In this document: in pieces, positions 32,019 through 43,419 of the stretch
How positions within the stretch are numbered: position 1 is the first letter of the stretch
Layout of the letters: each line of letters begins with the position of its first letter
Source: CADEEN01 sp963740395
GTDB taxonomy: Bacteria; Pseudomonadota; Gammaproteobacteria; Burkholderiales; Burkholderiaceae_C
NCBI GenBank assembly: GCA_963740395.1
Contig: CAVUEP010000006.1
Coordinates: 1 to 64,000, forward strand
Direction of reading: 5' to 3'
DNA: 64,000 nucleotides
Made by a program: the position numbers and the translations under genes
The notes under the pieces: generated by a model
Told to the model about the DNA's origin: nothing
Seen by the model: the letters and a program-made list of their open reading frames with translations, nothing else
The model's database searches: none

Positions 32019-33964
32019 GACAGCCGGCGCTCCCAGTGCAGATCCTGCTCGAGCAGGCTGCGCCGCACGGCCGCGCGGCGCCGCTCCTCGCGCCATTGCA
32101 TCCAGCGGCGGGACCACAGCGCCAGCCACAGCGATGCGCCGATCGTGGTTGACAGATTCCATTGCAAGATGTTATCGGCGCGAGGTCCGTCGATGGGGGG
32201 CGAAGTGCGCGGCAAATGCCACGCTTCTGCGCTTCCTGGGTCGCCGTGGCGGCCGGCGCGACCGGCCAGTTGCCGATCCAGGCGACGCGAGGCGTTGTCC
32301 TGGCAGGAAATCACGTGCAGGCCGCCGGCCGCGCGCGCCGCGTCGTCGAGTTCGATGTCGGTCCCGCGACCGGCCATCCGCGTGGCCACGGTGATGCGCC
32401 CAGCGCGGCCGGCCTCGGCGATGATCGCGGCCTCGTCCGCGTCCTGCAATGCGTTGAGCACGCGGTGCTTGATGCCGTGACGACGCAGTCGCTCGGACAG
32501 ACGCTGGGCGTCCGCCACGCTGCCGGTACCCACCAGCACCGGCCGGCCGGCCCCGCCCAGTTTCACGGCGCGTTTGGCCACGGCGCGGAACATCGTGTCG
32601 ACGTCGACGAAGCGGCGCGCAGGCCAGTCCTGGCGCAGGCATGCGCGGTGCAGCGGGATGCGCACGACGCTGGCGCCGTAGACGTCCCGCAGTTCGGCGC
32701 GCGCTTCCCACAGGGTGCCGCTGATGCCGCCCAGGCGCCAGTAGCGCTGGAAGAAGCGCTGGAACGTGATCTGCGCCACGGTTTCGGTCTCGTGCGGGGG
32801 CGCCAGACCTTCTTTCAGCGCTACCACGGTATGCAGGCCGCGCGACCAGACGCGGCCGACGGCGACGCGACCCGTGACCTCGTCGAGCAGGTCGATGCGG
32901 CCGTCGCGCACCAGGTAATGCTCGTCGCGGTGGCAGGCATGCAGCCCCACGAGCGCGATCAGCACGGCCTCGCGACGGTAGCGCGGCCGCTGCCAGGGGC
33001 CGCCCAGGTCGGCGGCGAGCGTGGCGACGCGCTCCTCGCCGGCGGGCGTCAGGGTGGCCACGCGGTCGGCGCGCTGCAGCGTGAAGTCGCGGCCCAGCTC
33101 GAGCTGGCGCGCCAGCGCCAGGGCCTGCCAGAGAAAGGCGCGACGTGCAGCCTGCGGTGCCGCGCGCGACAGGATCAGCGGCACCTCGGCCTCGTCGAGC
33201 AGGATGCTGTCGGCCTCGTCGAGCAGGGCCATGCACAGGCCGCGCATCAACGGCGGCGGCGCGGGATGTCCGCCCAAGCCGGCGGCCACGCGATCGAGTT
33301 CGTGGGTCGGCCCCGCAGCCTGGCGGTCGCGCAGGAAGTCGAACGCCAGGTCCTTGGCGGTGGTGTAGACCACATCATGGGCGTAGACCGCGCGCTTGGC
33401 ATCGTCGCTTGCGGCGCCGGCCAGCGACGCCACGCGCAGGCCGAGCGCGCCGAACAGCGGCGCCAGCCGCGCGGCGTCGCGCGCCGCGAGATAGTCGTTG
33501 GCCGTGACCACATGCACCGGCACGCCAGCCAGCGCGGCCACCGCGGCCGCGATCCCGATGGCCAGCGTCTTGCCTTCGCCGGTGGCCATCTCGGCCATGC
33601 GGTTGCCTAGCAGTGCGGCCGCCGCCAACCACTGGGTCTCGCGCGGCGTCCAGCCCACCGTTTCGGCCGCGCAGGCCGACACCACACCGACCGCCTGTGC
33701 CACCGCGTCGCCCCGCAGACCCTCGCGCCGCAGACGCCGCTGCAACGTCTGCAGCGCCCCCGGCCGCTGGCTCGCGTCGAGCCCCTGCCAAACGCGGGCG
33801 TGAACCGCTGCCGCCTGCGCGACTTGGCGGCACTGGGCCAGGGCACCCCGCCATTGCGGTCGGCGCCAGGGCGCGGCGCGGTCGTCGGCGGCGCGCAGGG
33901 GATAGCGACCCCACAAGGGTCCGGGCACGGGCAGGATCTGCGCCAGTTCCATGGTCGCGGCCAT
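31997..33964 (-). CDS. Minimal SecA-like ATPase
   Basis: A 655-residue paralogue of the SecA translocation motor. It keeps both helicase halves: Walker A ATGEGKT (127-133), VTANDYLAARDA, DEAD box LLDEADSILLDEA (248-258), DGRIDLLDEVTGR (354-366), WRLGGISGT, RMAGRGTDIEL (529-539) and RRLDRQLAGRAGRHGDPG (560-577). The segment matching the preprotein cross-linking domain is short (about 80 residues). The protein ends about 75 residues after GRAGRHGD, so the scaffold, wing and C-terminal zinc domains of SecA are missing. The first 110 residues are only weakly SecA-like. ATG 33964 overlaps the upstream stop (TGATG). It is not the housekeeping SecA; it is probably dedicated to this operon's cargo. 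Confidence 0.9.
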   Translation of the reverse strand: MAATMELAQILPVPGPLWGRYPLRAADDRAAPWRRPQWRGALAQCRQVAQAAAVHARVWQGLDASQRPGALQTLQRRLRREGLRGDAVAQAVGVVSACAAETVGWTPRETQWLAAAALLGNRMAEMATGEGKTLAIGIAAAVAALAGVPVHVVTANDYLAARDAARLAPLFGALGLRVASLAGAASDDAKRAVYAHDVVYTTAKDLAFDFLRDRQAAGPTHELDRVAAGLGGHPAPPPLMRGLCMALLDEADSILLDEAEVPLILSRAAPQAARRAFLWQALALARQLELGRDFTLQRADRVATLTPAGEERVATLAADLGGPWQRPRYRREAVLIALVGLHACHRDEHYLVRDGRIDLLDEVTGRVAVGRVWSRGLHTVVALKEGLAPPHETETVAQITFQRFFQRYWRLGGISGTLWEARAELRDVYGASVVRIPLHRACLRQDWPARRFVDVDTMFRAVAKRAVKLGGAGRPVLVGTGSVADAQRLSERLRRHGIKHRVLNALQDADEAAIIAEAGRAGRITVATRMAGRGTDIELDDAARAAGGLHVISCQDNASRRLDRQLAGRAGRHGDPGSAEAWHLPRTSPPIDGPRADNILQWNLSTTIGASLWLALWSRRWMQWREERRRAAVRRSLLEQDLHWERRLSFSGSPR

Positions 33965-36137
33965 CAGAACTGCGGATTGAAGCGGCGCAGCACGATGCCC
34001 TGCAGGCCCTTCGCAAGCTGCCACGCCAGCGGCGCCAGGCCAGTGTCGAAGCGCACCCAGGCGCGCTCGCCGATGCGGTCGCTGCCGGCGGCCGGGGCCG
34101 ATTGCGCCTGCGCATCGAGCCGCACGTCGAGCAGAACCACCGGCTGCAGCGGCTTGAGGTCGTCGCTGTCGCGCGGATCGGTGGTCACGTCGCCGCCGTG
34201 GCGCGTGCTCAGGGCCGCGCTGGGCAGCTGCATTACCGCGCCGACGCTGTCGCGCACCAGCGTTGCATGCTGCGACGAGCCCGGCGCGCTCGCCAACTGC
34301 ACGCTCACGGCGCCCACCTCGCGGCGCAAATCGCTGGCCTGCGATTCCGGCAGCGCCAGGCGCACGATCACCGCCTCGTCGCCGATCACCTGCCCGAGCA
34401 GGCGACCGCGGCGGATGTACTGACCGTGCAGGTCGCTCGACTGAGGCAAGGCGACACGCCCGGCCGTGCGCGCGCGCACGGCCAGGGCGTCGATGCGCTC
34501 GTCCAGGCGGGCGAGTTCGGCCTGCGCCGCGACCAGTTCGGCGCGTGCATCGCCCGCGCGGGCGTTGCCGACACTCTCGCCATCGCCCGGCAGGGCATGG
34601 AACAGATTGGTTTCGAGCGCCACGACGCGCGCCACCTGGCGCTCGCGGCTGGCCTGCAGAGTCGGGTTGGCCAACTGCACCACCAGCTGCCCCGGCTGCA
34701 CCGTCTGACCCTGCGGGGCGGCCACGGCCGCGACGAAGCCGTCCTCGTCGGCGCGCAATTGCGCCTGGTCGGGCGGCCAGACCACGCCCTGAACCAGGGT
34801 GCGTTGCGGCAATGGCACCAGCAGGGCGAGCAACAGCGCGGCGCTGCCGCCGAGCGCGAGTCGGCGCCAACGCATTGCCGTGCCCTGCTGCGCCAGCGCA
34901 CTGCGACGCAGTTGACCGATCAGCTTGGCGGCCGGTCGCAGCAGGATCTGCCAGGCCAGCAGCAGGCCGCACAGGACGCCCAGCATCAGCGAAAGCTGGC
35001 CCAGCCAGACCACGGCGAGCGCCGAGATGGCGATCACGACCAGCCAGGCCAGCGGCGCATAGGCGGCCAGCCACGGCGTCTCGCCGCGGGCCACCGGCAT
35101 CGGTTCGACGCCGGGCAGGCGCAGCAGCCGGCGTTGCAGCAGCTCCTGCCACCAGCGGCGGCTGCGTGGCGCGAGGTTGGGCAGCTCGAGCGCGTCGGTG
35201 ACGATGTAGTAGCCATCCAGGCGCTGCAGCGGGTTGGCGTTGAACAGCAGCGTCGAGACGCCGGTGATGACGAGCGTCACGAAAGCGGCGTCGCGCAACA
35301 GGCCCTCGTCCAGCCACAGCCACAGCGGCAGCGCCACGGCGGCCAGCGCCAGCTCGGTCATGATGCCGGCGGCGCTGACCGCGATGCGGTGCCGGCGCTG
35401 TGCGAAGGCCGATGCGGCCGAGGCGTCGACATAGGGCACCGGCAGGCAGCAGCATCAGCGTGACGCCGGCCTCGCGCACCTGCCCGCCCCAGCGCCGGAC
35501 GGCCAGCCCGTGAGCCAGTTCGTGCAGCAGCTTGATCGGCACGTAGAGCAGCGCGGCCAATGCGGCAAAGCGCGGCGTGGCCATCCACTGCAGACCATGG
35601 GCCCACAGCGTCGGTGCATGCTGCAGCGCCAGCACGAGCAGCATCGCCACGGCGAGCAGCCACGCCCCGAGTGCCGTGCGCGAGAACAGTGGCCGCGCCA
35701 GCGGCTGCAACCTCGTGAGCCAGACGGTCGGGTTGAGCAAGGGCAGCCGCCAGGCGAGCAGGCTGCCGCGGCCCTTGGGCCGCGCGACCTGGTCCAGGTG
35801 CGGCAGCAACACCTCGAAATCGGCCGCGCGATCGAAGGCCACCAGCCCCGCCTCGCGCAGCTGGGCCAGCAGGTCGATGATCTCGTCCTGGCTCGCGGCA
35901 TCGGCCGTGCTGCGCGAGTTGCCAATCCCACAGCTGTTGCACCGTGTGCTGGCCGTTCAGGCGGCCGGCAAAGGCATAGCCGGCCGCGTTCAGGCGCACG
36001 CTGCGGCCACCACTGGCGTCGGCCAGCACGACCCAGCGTTCGCCTCGCACCTGCTGCCGGCGCACGTGCAGGTTCGCAGACAAGCGCGGGCGCAGGCCGG
36101 CCACGCGGTGCCAGCGCGAGCTGTACAGGGACGTCAT
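33964..36137 (-). CDS. PqqD-like / M50 membrane protease / HlyD fusion, frame broken twice
   Basis: About 724 residues in three parts. Residues 1-100 form a PqqD-like winged-helix domain (VRLNAAGYAFAGRLNGQHTVQQLW). The membrane part contains the site-2-protease signature KLLHELAHGLAVRRW (about residue 205) and the third ligand in NPLQRLDGYYIVTD (about 305), with about six hydrophobic segments. The last 300 residues are a HlyD-type adaptor (VPLPQRTLVQGVVWPP, then lipoyl halves DEDGFVAAVAAPQGQ and RARTAGRVALPQ). Breaks lie at about 35920-35935 and 35443-35448; conserved sequence resumes immediately. It starts 14 bases after the GAF-HlyD gene and overlaps the SecA-like start by one base. Such fusions occur in cargo-export loci, but the function is not established. 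Confidence 0.85.
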
Positions 36138-36151
36138 CGGGCGGCCACTGA

Positions 36152-37657
36152 TCAGCCCAGCCAGGACCACCAGGCCACGCGCAGGCGGTCCAGGGCATGC
36201 CCCGTCCAGGCCCACAGCGGCGGCAGGCGGCCGACCACCAGATCGGCCCGGCCGAGCAGGCCCGGGCGCAGATCGGCGCGCGGCGCCACCAGTCGCGCCT
36301 CGACCTCGAAGACGTTGCGGCCATCGACCGCCTTGGCCAGCGGCGTGATGCGCTCGACGACCAGGTCTTGCCGGTCCCAGGGCAGCGACGACAGCGCCAG
36401 GCTGCCGCTCTGGCCGACTTGCACGCGGCCGATGTCGACCTCGTCGACTTCGACGATGACGCGGTGCAGGCCGGTGGTTGCCAGGGTCAACAAGGTGTCG
36501 CCCTGGCGCACCGGGGCACCGATCGACTGGCTCAGGTCGCCCTGGATCACGAGGGCGTCGAACGGCGCTGCGACACGCCCCCGCAGCAACTGCTCGTCGA
36601 CCAGCGCGAGCTGCGACTGCGCCTCGCTGATGCGCGCCACACTGGTCGATGCGCCGGCGCGATCGGACTTGGCCATCGCCGCGGCATAGGCGTTCTCGTG
36701 CTGGGCGAGCTGGCTGCCCCAGCGCTCGCGCTCCAGGCGCAGGTCGCCGTCGAGCAGGTCGACCAGCGCATCACCGGCCTTGACGCGGTCGCCCGGTCGC
36801 ACATGCGCGGTCTTCACGAAGCCATCGGCCGGAGCAACCATCACGCGTTGCTCCGCGCCTTCGATACGGGCCCGCCCGCCGACCTGGTGTTCGAGCGGCG
36901 CCACGGCCACGAACAGCAGCGCTGCGGCGGCGCCAACCAGCAGCCGGCGCGTCGCGCGTCGCTGCGGCTGGCGCAATGCCGCCACGGCCAGTCGCAACTC
37001 GCGCCAGGCGCGCCGGTGCCAGGGCTGCGTGCCCTGCTGCATCCAGCGCATCGCCGGCACGGCCAGCGCCATCAGCTGCCCCAGGCGCTCGAGTTCGGCG
37101 GCGTCGAAGGCGGGGCCCTGGCTGCGCTCGACGCACAGCGCGCCGAACACGTCGCCGCCGACGCCCAGCGGCAGCGTGGCCACCGCGCCGCCGACCTGGC
37201 GCTGCAGCGCGGCATGCTCGATCAGGATGCGGGTGCCATCCAGCCCCGCCGCCTCGGTTGCGGGCCAGGCCAGGCCGACGCCCTGGTCGATGGCCTCGTC
37301 CATCGCCCCGACCAGGTGCTGCGGCAGCTCGGCCTGCGCGTTCGACAATTCGAGGTTCGAGCTCGCCAACAGTCGTGTGCGACCGTGCTCGTGCAGGCCG
37401 ATGGACGCACGCTCGACGCCGAGAAGGGTCGTCAGCGCGGCCACCAGGCCATGTGCCGCGGCCGGCAGCGTCGTGGCGGCCAGCACTTTCGCGTACAACG
37501 CCAATGCCGCCGTCGGCGGGTCAGCGCCGAGCTGCGGCTCACCCACGGGGATCGGATCCGGCACGGTGCCGGCATGCAGAATGCATCGGGTCTTTGGGCA
37601 CGGCGCTGAAGGTGGGCAACGGAGTTCGCCGGACGAGGGGCGGGCGCGATGAGCCAC
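36152..37657 (-). CDS. GAF-domain HlyD-family membrane protein
   Basis: About 500 residues, first gene of the operon. A GAF-like sensor domain covers about 60-190 (LLGVERASIGLHEHGRTRLLA, VATLPLGVGGDVFGALCVER). One membrane segment follows at about 237-255 (LLVGAAAALLFVAVAPLEHQ), then HlyD lipoyl halves RVMVAPADGFVKTAHVRPGD and RVAAPFDALVIQGDLSQ with a short hairpin and a beta-barrel. The GAF part would be cytoplasmic and the HlyD part periplasmic. The start is uncertain: GTG 37657 is the longest, and internal GTG codons near 37560 and 37540 are possible. The combination suggests export gated by a cytoplasmic ligand or protein contact. Confidence 0.82.
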   Translation of the reverse strand: MAHRARPSSGELRCPPSAPCPKTRCILHAGTVPDPIPVGEPQLGADPPTAALALYAKVLAATTLPAAAHGLVAALTTLLGVERASIGLHEHGRTRLLASSNLELSNAQAELPQHLVGAMDEAIDQGVGLAWPATEAAGLDGTRILIEHAALQRQVGGAVATLPLGVGGDVFGALCVERSQGPAFDAAELERLGQLMALAVPAMRWMQQGTQPWHRRAWRELRLAVAALRQPQRRATRRLLVGAAAALLFVAVAPLEHQVGGRARIEGAEQRVMVAPADGFVKTAHVRPGDRVKAGDALVDLLDGDLRLERERWGSQLAQHENAYAAAMAKSDRAGASTSVARISEAQSQLALVDEQLLRGRVAAPFDALVIQGDLSQSIGAPVRQGDTLLTLATTGLHRVIVEVDEVDIGRVQVGQSGSLALSSLPWDRQDLVVERITPLAKAVDGRNVFEVEARLVAPRADLRPGLLGRADLVVGRLPPLWAWTGHALDRLRVAWWSWLG

Positions 37658-37814
37658 GCTGAGTCGACCCCCGTCGATGGCGCCGATTCTAGGTGGCCCC
37701 TACCCGCGTGGGGCTGTGAACAGCGCGGTGAACGCGGGCGATTTTGACGGCCGGCGCGTCAGTCTCGGCGACTCCGTGATGAAGTTGCGCCGCCGGCCGC
37801 CGTCGCGCAGCCGG

Positions 37815-38009
37815 TCACGTCGTGGCGGCGGGCGGCGACAACGGCGGCAGGCGCGCCATCCGCGCGGGCAGCAGGCCCCACACCACGCGCTTGTCGTCGT
37901 CGTCGAGCACCGACCACAACGCGATCTCGTCGAGCGTGCGACCGCAGCCGACGCAGTAGCCCGAGGGCTCGTCCATGCGGCAGATGTTCCTGCACGGGCT
38001 GGGCAGCAT
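37815..38009 (-). CDS. DUF1289 small protein
   Basis: A 64-residue protein with the DUF1289 pattern CRNICRMDEPSGYCVGCGRT followed by LDEIALWSVLDD. The four conserved Cys suggest a small metal-binding fold. Function unknown. It starts 5 bases after the ybaK-like stop and is the last gene of the liu operon. Confidence 0.85.
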   Translation of the reverse strand: MLPSPCRNICRMDEPSGYCVGCGRTLDEIALWSVLDDDDKRVVWGLLPARMARLPPLSPPAATT

Positions 38010-38014
38010 GGACT

Positions 38015-38561
38015 TCAACTTTGCACGACATCGGCCACCGGCGCGCCGGTCAGGCGCTCGAGCTCGGCGGGAGCCAGCTTGAAGACGCCGTTCGGGTGGC
38101 CGGCCGCGGCCCAGATCTCGTCGAAGCGGAACAGCTCGCGGTCGATCAGCGTCAGCGGCGGCTCGGCATGCGCCAGCGGCGCCACGCCGCCGATCGAAAA
38201 ACCGGTGCTGGACCTTGACGAATTCGGCATCGGCGCGGCCAGGGCGCCCGTGATCGCGGCCACCTTGGCTCTCGTCGACGCGGCGGTCGCCCGACGTGAT
38301 CACGAGCACCGCGCGCTCATCGCTGCGGCGCCGGAAGATCACGCTCTTGGCGATCTGGCCGACGCCGACGCCGAGCAGGTCGGCGGCCTCCTGCGAGGTG
38401 CGCGCCGCCACCTCGAGCCACAGCGGCGCATGCGGATGGCCGCGTTCGGCCAGCGCCGCGGCGACGCGCCGGAAGCCTTCGGGCCGCTGATCCGCACCGG
38501 GCCCGCCCCCTTGCGGGGCCGGCGCCGTAGGCGTCTTGGGGGGCCGGTCAGCCAGGGTCAC
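38015..38561 (-). CDS. YbaK/EbsC-type aminoacyl-tRNA deacylase, frame broken three times
   Basis: A member of the YbaK/ProX editing family that hydrolyses mischarged Cys- or Ala-tRNA-Pro. Recognisable stretches lie in two frames: GFRRVAAALAERGHPHAP, RTSQEAADLLGVGVGQIAKS(V) with the key Lys, VITSGDRRVDE, then KVAAITGAL, GRADAEFVK, TGFSIGGVAPLAHAEPP and ELFRFDEIWAAAGHPNGVF. Three compensating single-base indels at about 38270, 38245 and 38213 restore the family sequence exactly. GTG 38561 overlaps the HMG-CoA lyase stop; the first 25 codons run through a repeat-like CCCCTTGCGGGGCC segment, so the true start may be internal. Confidence 0.8.
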
Positions 38562-39478
38562 GCCGTGGCCTTCTCGCGCTTGGTCAGCAGGGCCTTGGCC
38601 GCCCGCGAGACCGGCGAGCGGCCGAGCACGCCGGAGATGAAGGCGCCGGCGTCGACCAGCGCGTCGAGGTCGATGCCGGTGTCGATGCCCAGCCCGTTCG
38701 AGCATGAAGACCACGTCTTCGGTGGCGACGTTGCCGGTGGCGCCCTTGGCGTAGGGGCAGCCGCCCAGGCCGGCCACGCTGGCGTCGAAGGTGTGAATGC
38801 CGAGCTCGAGGCAGGCGTAGATGTTGGCCAGCGCCTGGCCGTAGGTGTCGTGGAAATGGCCGCTGACCTCGGCCAGCGGGTAATGCTTCAGCGCGCGCTC
38901 GAGCGCCGCCTGCGCGCGCCGCGGCGTGCCCACGCCGATGGTGTCGGCGACGCCGACATGCTGCACGCCGATGTCCTTCATCAGCCGCACCACGCGCTCG
39001 ACCTCGTCGGGGCTGACCTCGCCCTGGTAGGGGCAGCCCAGCGCGCAGGAGATCGCGCCGCGCACCTTCACGCCCGCGGCCCGCGCGGCCTGCGCCACCG
39101 GCGCGAAAGCGTTCGATGCTCTCCTCGATGCTGCAGTTGATGTTGCGCTGGCTGAAGGCCTCGCTGGCAGCGCCGAAGACCACCACCTCGTCGGGCCGGG
39201 TCGGCAGCGCGGCCTCCAGGCCTTTCATGTTGGGCACCAGCACGCTGTAGCGCACGCCGGCGCTGCGTTCGATGGCGGCCATCACGGCCGCGCCGTCGGC
39301 CATCTGCGGCACCCATTTCGGCGAAACGAAACTGGTGACCTCGATTTCCTTCAGGCCCGCGGCCTGCAGGCGGTGCACGAGCTCGACCTTGTGCGCGGTT
39401 TCAACCGGCTGCGCTTTCGTTCTGCAGGCCATCGCGCGGGCCGACATCGACCAGGGTGACGTGGGTGGGCAGGGACAT
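38558..39478 (-). CDS. liuE: Hydroxymethylglutaryl-CoA lyase, frame broken three times
   Basis: Cleaves 3-hydroxy-3-methylglutaryl-CoA to acetoacetate and acetyl-CoA, the last step of leucine breakdown. The protein begins MSLPTHVTLVDVGPRDGLQNE with the catalytic Arg-Asp pair. After breaks at about 39410, 39110 and 38700 it continues through EVTSFVSPKWVPQMAD, CALGCPYQGEVSPDEV, GHFHDTYGQALANIYACLE (metal-binding His-x-His), VAGLGGCPYAKGATGN (active-site Cys loop) and GIDTGIDLDALVDAG. All catalytic motifs are intact in one frame or another, so the gene is probably whole in the organism. Its stop overlaps the ybaK-like start. Confidence 0.88.
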
Positions 39479-39600
39479 CGTGAATTACTTCTCGGTTGGC
39501 GGTCAGCGGCCACTTTAACGCGGGGTCTCGCGCCCCCGAGCCGAGGGTGGTCATTGCCGCGCGCGCGGCGCAGACTGGTCCGGCACCCACAGGACCACTC

Positions 39601-39927
39601 ATGGACCCCCGCACCGTTCTCGCCAACCGCATCGACCTGCACCTGCGCCACCAGCTGGGCCAGGGCATCGACCCGGCGCGCGCGCTGCGGGACGAGCGTT
39701 ACGTGCGCGACGTGCTGCTGGTCTGCGAGGCGATGGTCGGCACCGACTTGCCGCGCCTGGCGCGGCAGTTCCGCGTCGCCGGCAAGCGCATGGCGGACGA
39801 AGCGCGCCGCCCTGGGCAGGACACGGGGCCACCGCAGGATTGGGCGGCGAACACCTCGGGCTTCGGTGTCTCGCAGCCGCCGCAGGCGCCTGGGCGCAAG
39901 GGGCGGGAGGTCAATCCGCCCTGGTTC

Positions 39928-39954
<27 letters not shown>
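39601..39954 (+). CDS. Conserved-looking hypothetical protein
   Basis: A 117-residue soluble protein beginning MDPRTVLANRIDLHLRHQLG; the first 70 residues (ALRDERYVRDVLLVCEAM, ARQFRVAGKRMADE) look like a compact helical domain and the rest is Pro/Gly-rich. I do not recognise a named family. It lies on the opposite strand in the gap between the HMG-CoA lyase and MCC alpha genes, and its 3' end overlaps the 3' end of MCC alpha by 27 bases. Codon use is that of neighbouring genes, which supports a real gene. Confidence 0.6.
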
Positions 39955-41956
<2,002 letters not shown>

Positions 41957-42000
41957 TCAGGCTCCCGCGGCTCGAACGCAATCAGGCTCTTCTCGAACAC

Positions 42001-42632
42001 TCAGACGCCTCCGGGTCTCGCCTGCGTGGGCATGAAGTGCCCGCGCAGCCTGTGCGCCAGACCGCGCAGGAACTTGAACAGCAATACCGTCACGGTCACC
42101 ATCAGCACCAGCAGCAAGCGCCAGGGCGACGAAGAACAACTCAGGGTGCTGCCACGACAGCCACAGCATGCCGGGGACCAGCGCATCGCCGGCCAGCGAC
42201 AGGCCGATGTTGGAGAACGGCTCGGGCGACGAGTTGGCCGCGGCGCGCGTGGTGGCCTTGGCGGTATGCGCCGTGGCCGCCAGCGTACCGCCGAGCAGCG
42301 CCGCGACCGTGGCCCAGGTGGCTTGGTCGCCGCCGAACACGCCGTAGGCCAGCGCGGCACCCGCGGGAATGCGGATGAAGGTGTGCACGCTGTCCCACAG
42401 GCTGTCGACCCAGGGCACCTTGTCGGCCAGGAACTCGACCAGCAACAGGGCGCCACTGGCGTAGAGCATCGCCGGCTGCTGCAGCACCGACAGCCCGCTG
42501 GGCAGGCTCGACCCACCCGAGCGCGCCGGCCAGGCCGGTCAGGAACACCACGGCGTACAGGCGCAGCCCGCTGGCCCAGCCCAGGGCCGCAGCCACGGCG
42601 ATCAACTGGGTGGTGTCGAGTTCGGTGGCCAT
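42001..42632 (-). CDS. DUF4126 membrane protein, frame broken twice
   Basis: About 205 residues, strongly hydrophobic with five or so membrane segments. Conserved parts are ALGWASGLRLYAVVFLTGL, LLLVEFLADKVPWVDSLWDS (the DUF4126 core), RIPAGAALAYGVFG and ATAHTAKATTRAAANSSPEP. Breaks at about 42510 and 42118 are probable errors; the corrected C-terminus is LLFKFLRGLAHRLRGHF and ends 45 bases before liuD. Function unknown. Found inside the leucine operon. Confidence 0.8.
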
Positions 42633-42638
42633 GCTTCG

Positions 42639-43419
42639 TCAGGCCTGCCAGGGAGGCGCGGTCTTGCTCAGGAAACTCTGCACCCCGGCCTTGCCCTCGG
42701 CGCTGGCGCGGATGTCGGCGATGCGGCGCGCGGTGTCGGCGCGCAAGTCCGCGTCGATCGGCCGCCCGGCCAGGTCCTGCACCAGGCGCTTGCAGGCCTT
42801 GACCGCGGCCGGGCCGTTGGCCGACCAGCGCGGCCACGATCTCGGCCACCTTGGCGTCGAGGGCGTCGGCCGCAACCACCTCGTGGACGAAGCCGAGCGA
42901 CTTGGCGATGGCTGCATCGAAGCGCTCGGCCGTGGTGAAGTAGCGCCGCGAGGCCTGCTCACCCAGGGCCTGGATGACGTAGGGGCCGATGGTCGCCGGC
43001 AGCAGGCCGAGCCTGGCCTCGGACAGGCAGAACGTGACACCTTCGGCCGCGACCAGCACGTCGCAGACGGCCGCCAGGCCCACGCCGCCGGCGTAGCAGT
43101 CGCCGTGGATGCGCCCGACCACCGGCAAGGGGCAGCGGTAGACCGCCCACAGCATGTCGGCCAGGCCCTGGGCGTCGGCGCGGTTCTGCTCCCAGCTGTA
43201 GTCGGCCATCGCGCGCATCCACGACAGGTCGGCGCCGGCGCAGAAGGCCTTGCCGTGGCCGCCCAGCACGATGGCGCGCAGGTCGGCGTCGGCGCCGAGC
43301 TCGGTGAAGGCCTGCGTCAGTTCGGCGATCACGGCGTCGTTGAAGGCGTTGCGCACCTCCGGGCGGTTCAGATAGACATGGACAACCGGGCCGTCGCGGC
43401 GAACGTCGAGCGTGCTCAT
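42639..43419 (-). CDS. liuC: Methylglutaconyl-CoA hydratase (enoyl-CoA hydratase family), frame broken once
   Basis: A crotonase-fold enzyme of about 260 residues that hydrates 3-methylglutaconyl-CoA to HMG-CoA. The oxyanion-hole blocks are GHGKAFCAGADLSWMR (about 54-69) and GDCYAGGVGLAAVCD (about 106-120), with the acidic residue in LSEARLGLLPATIGPYV. One break at about 42822 separates EIVAALV from ANGPAAVKACKRLV in the C-terminal helix. The assignment rests on its place between the two MCC subunits and HMG-CoA lyase; another enoyl-CoA substrate cannot be excluded from sequence alone. ATG 43419 overlaps the upstream stop by 4 bases. Confidence 0.88.

Noticed and set aside
31842..32162. A separate short gene beginning at 32162
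   Set aside because: The frame only supplies the leader of the periplasmic adaptor near its end; the part before 32018 overlaps the SecA-like gene and is not protein-like.
37700..37725. Terminator hairpin (GCCCC/GGGGC) between DUF1289 and the GAF-HlyD gene
   Set aside because: The stem is short, the loop is large and there is no T-tract on either strand.
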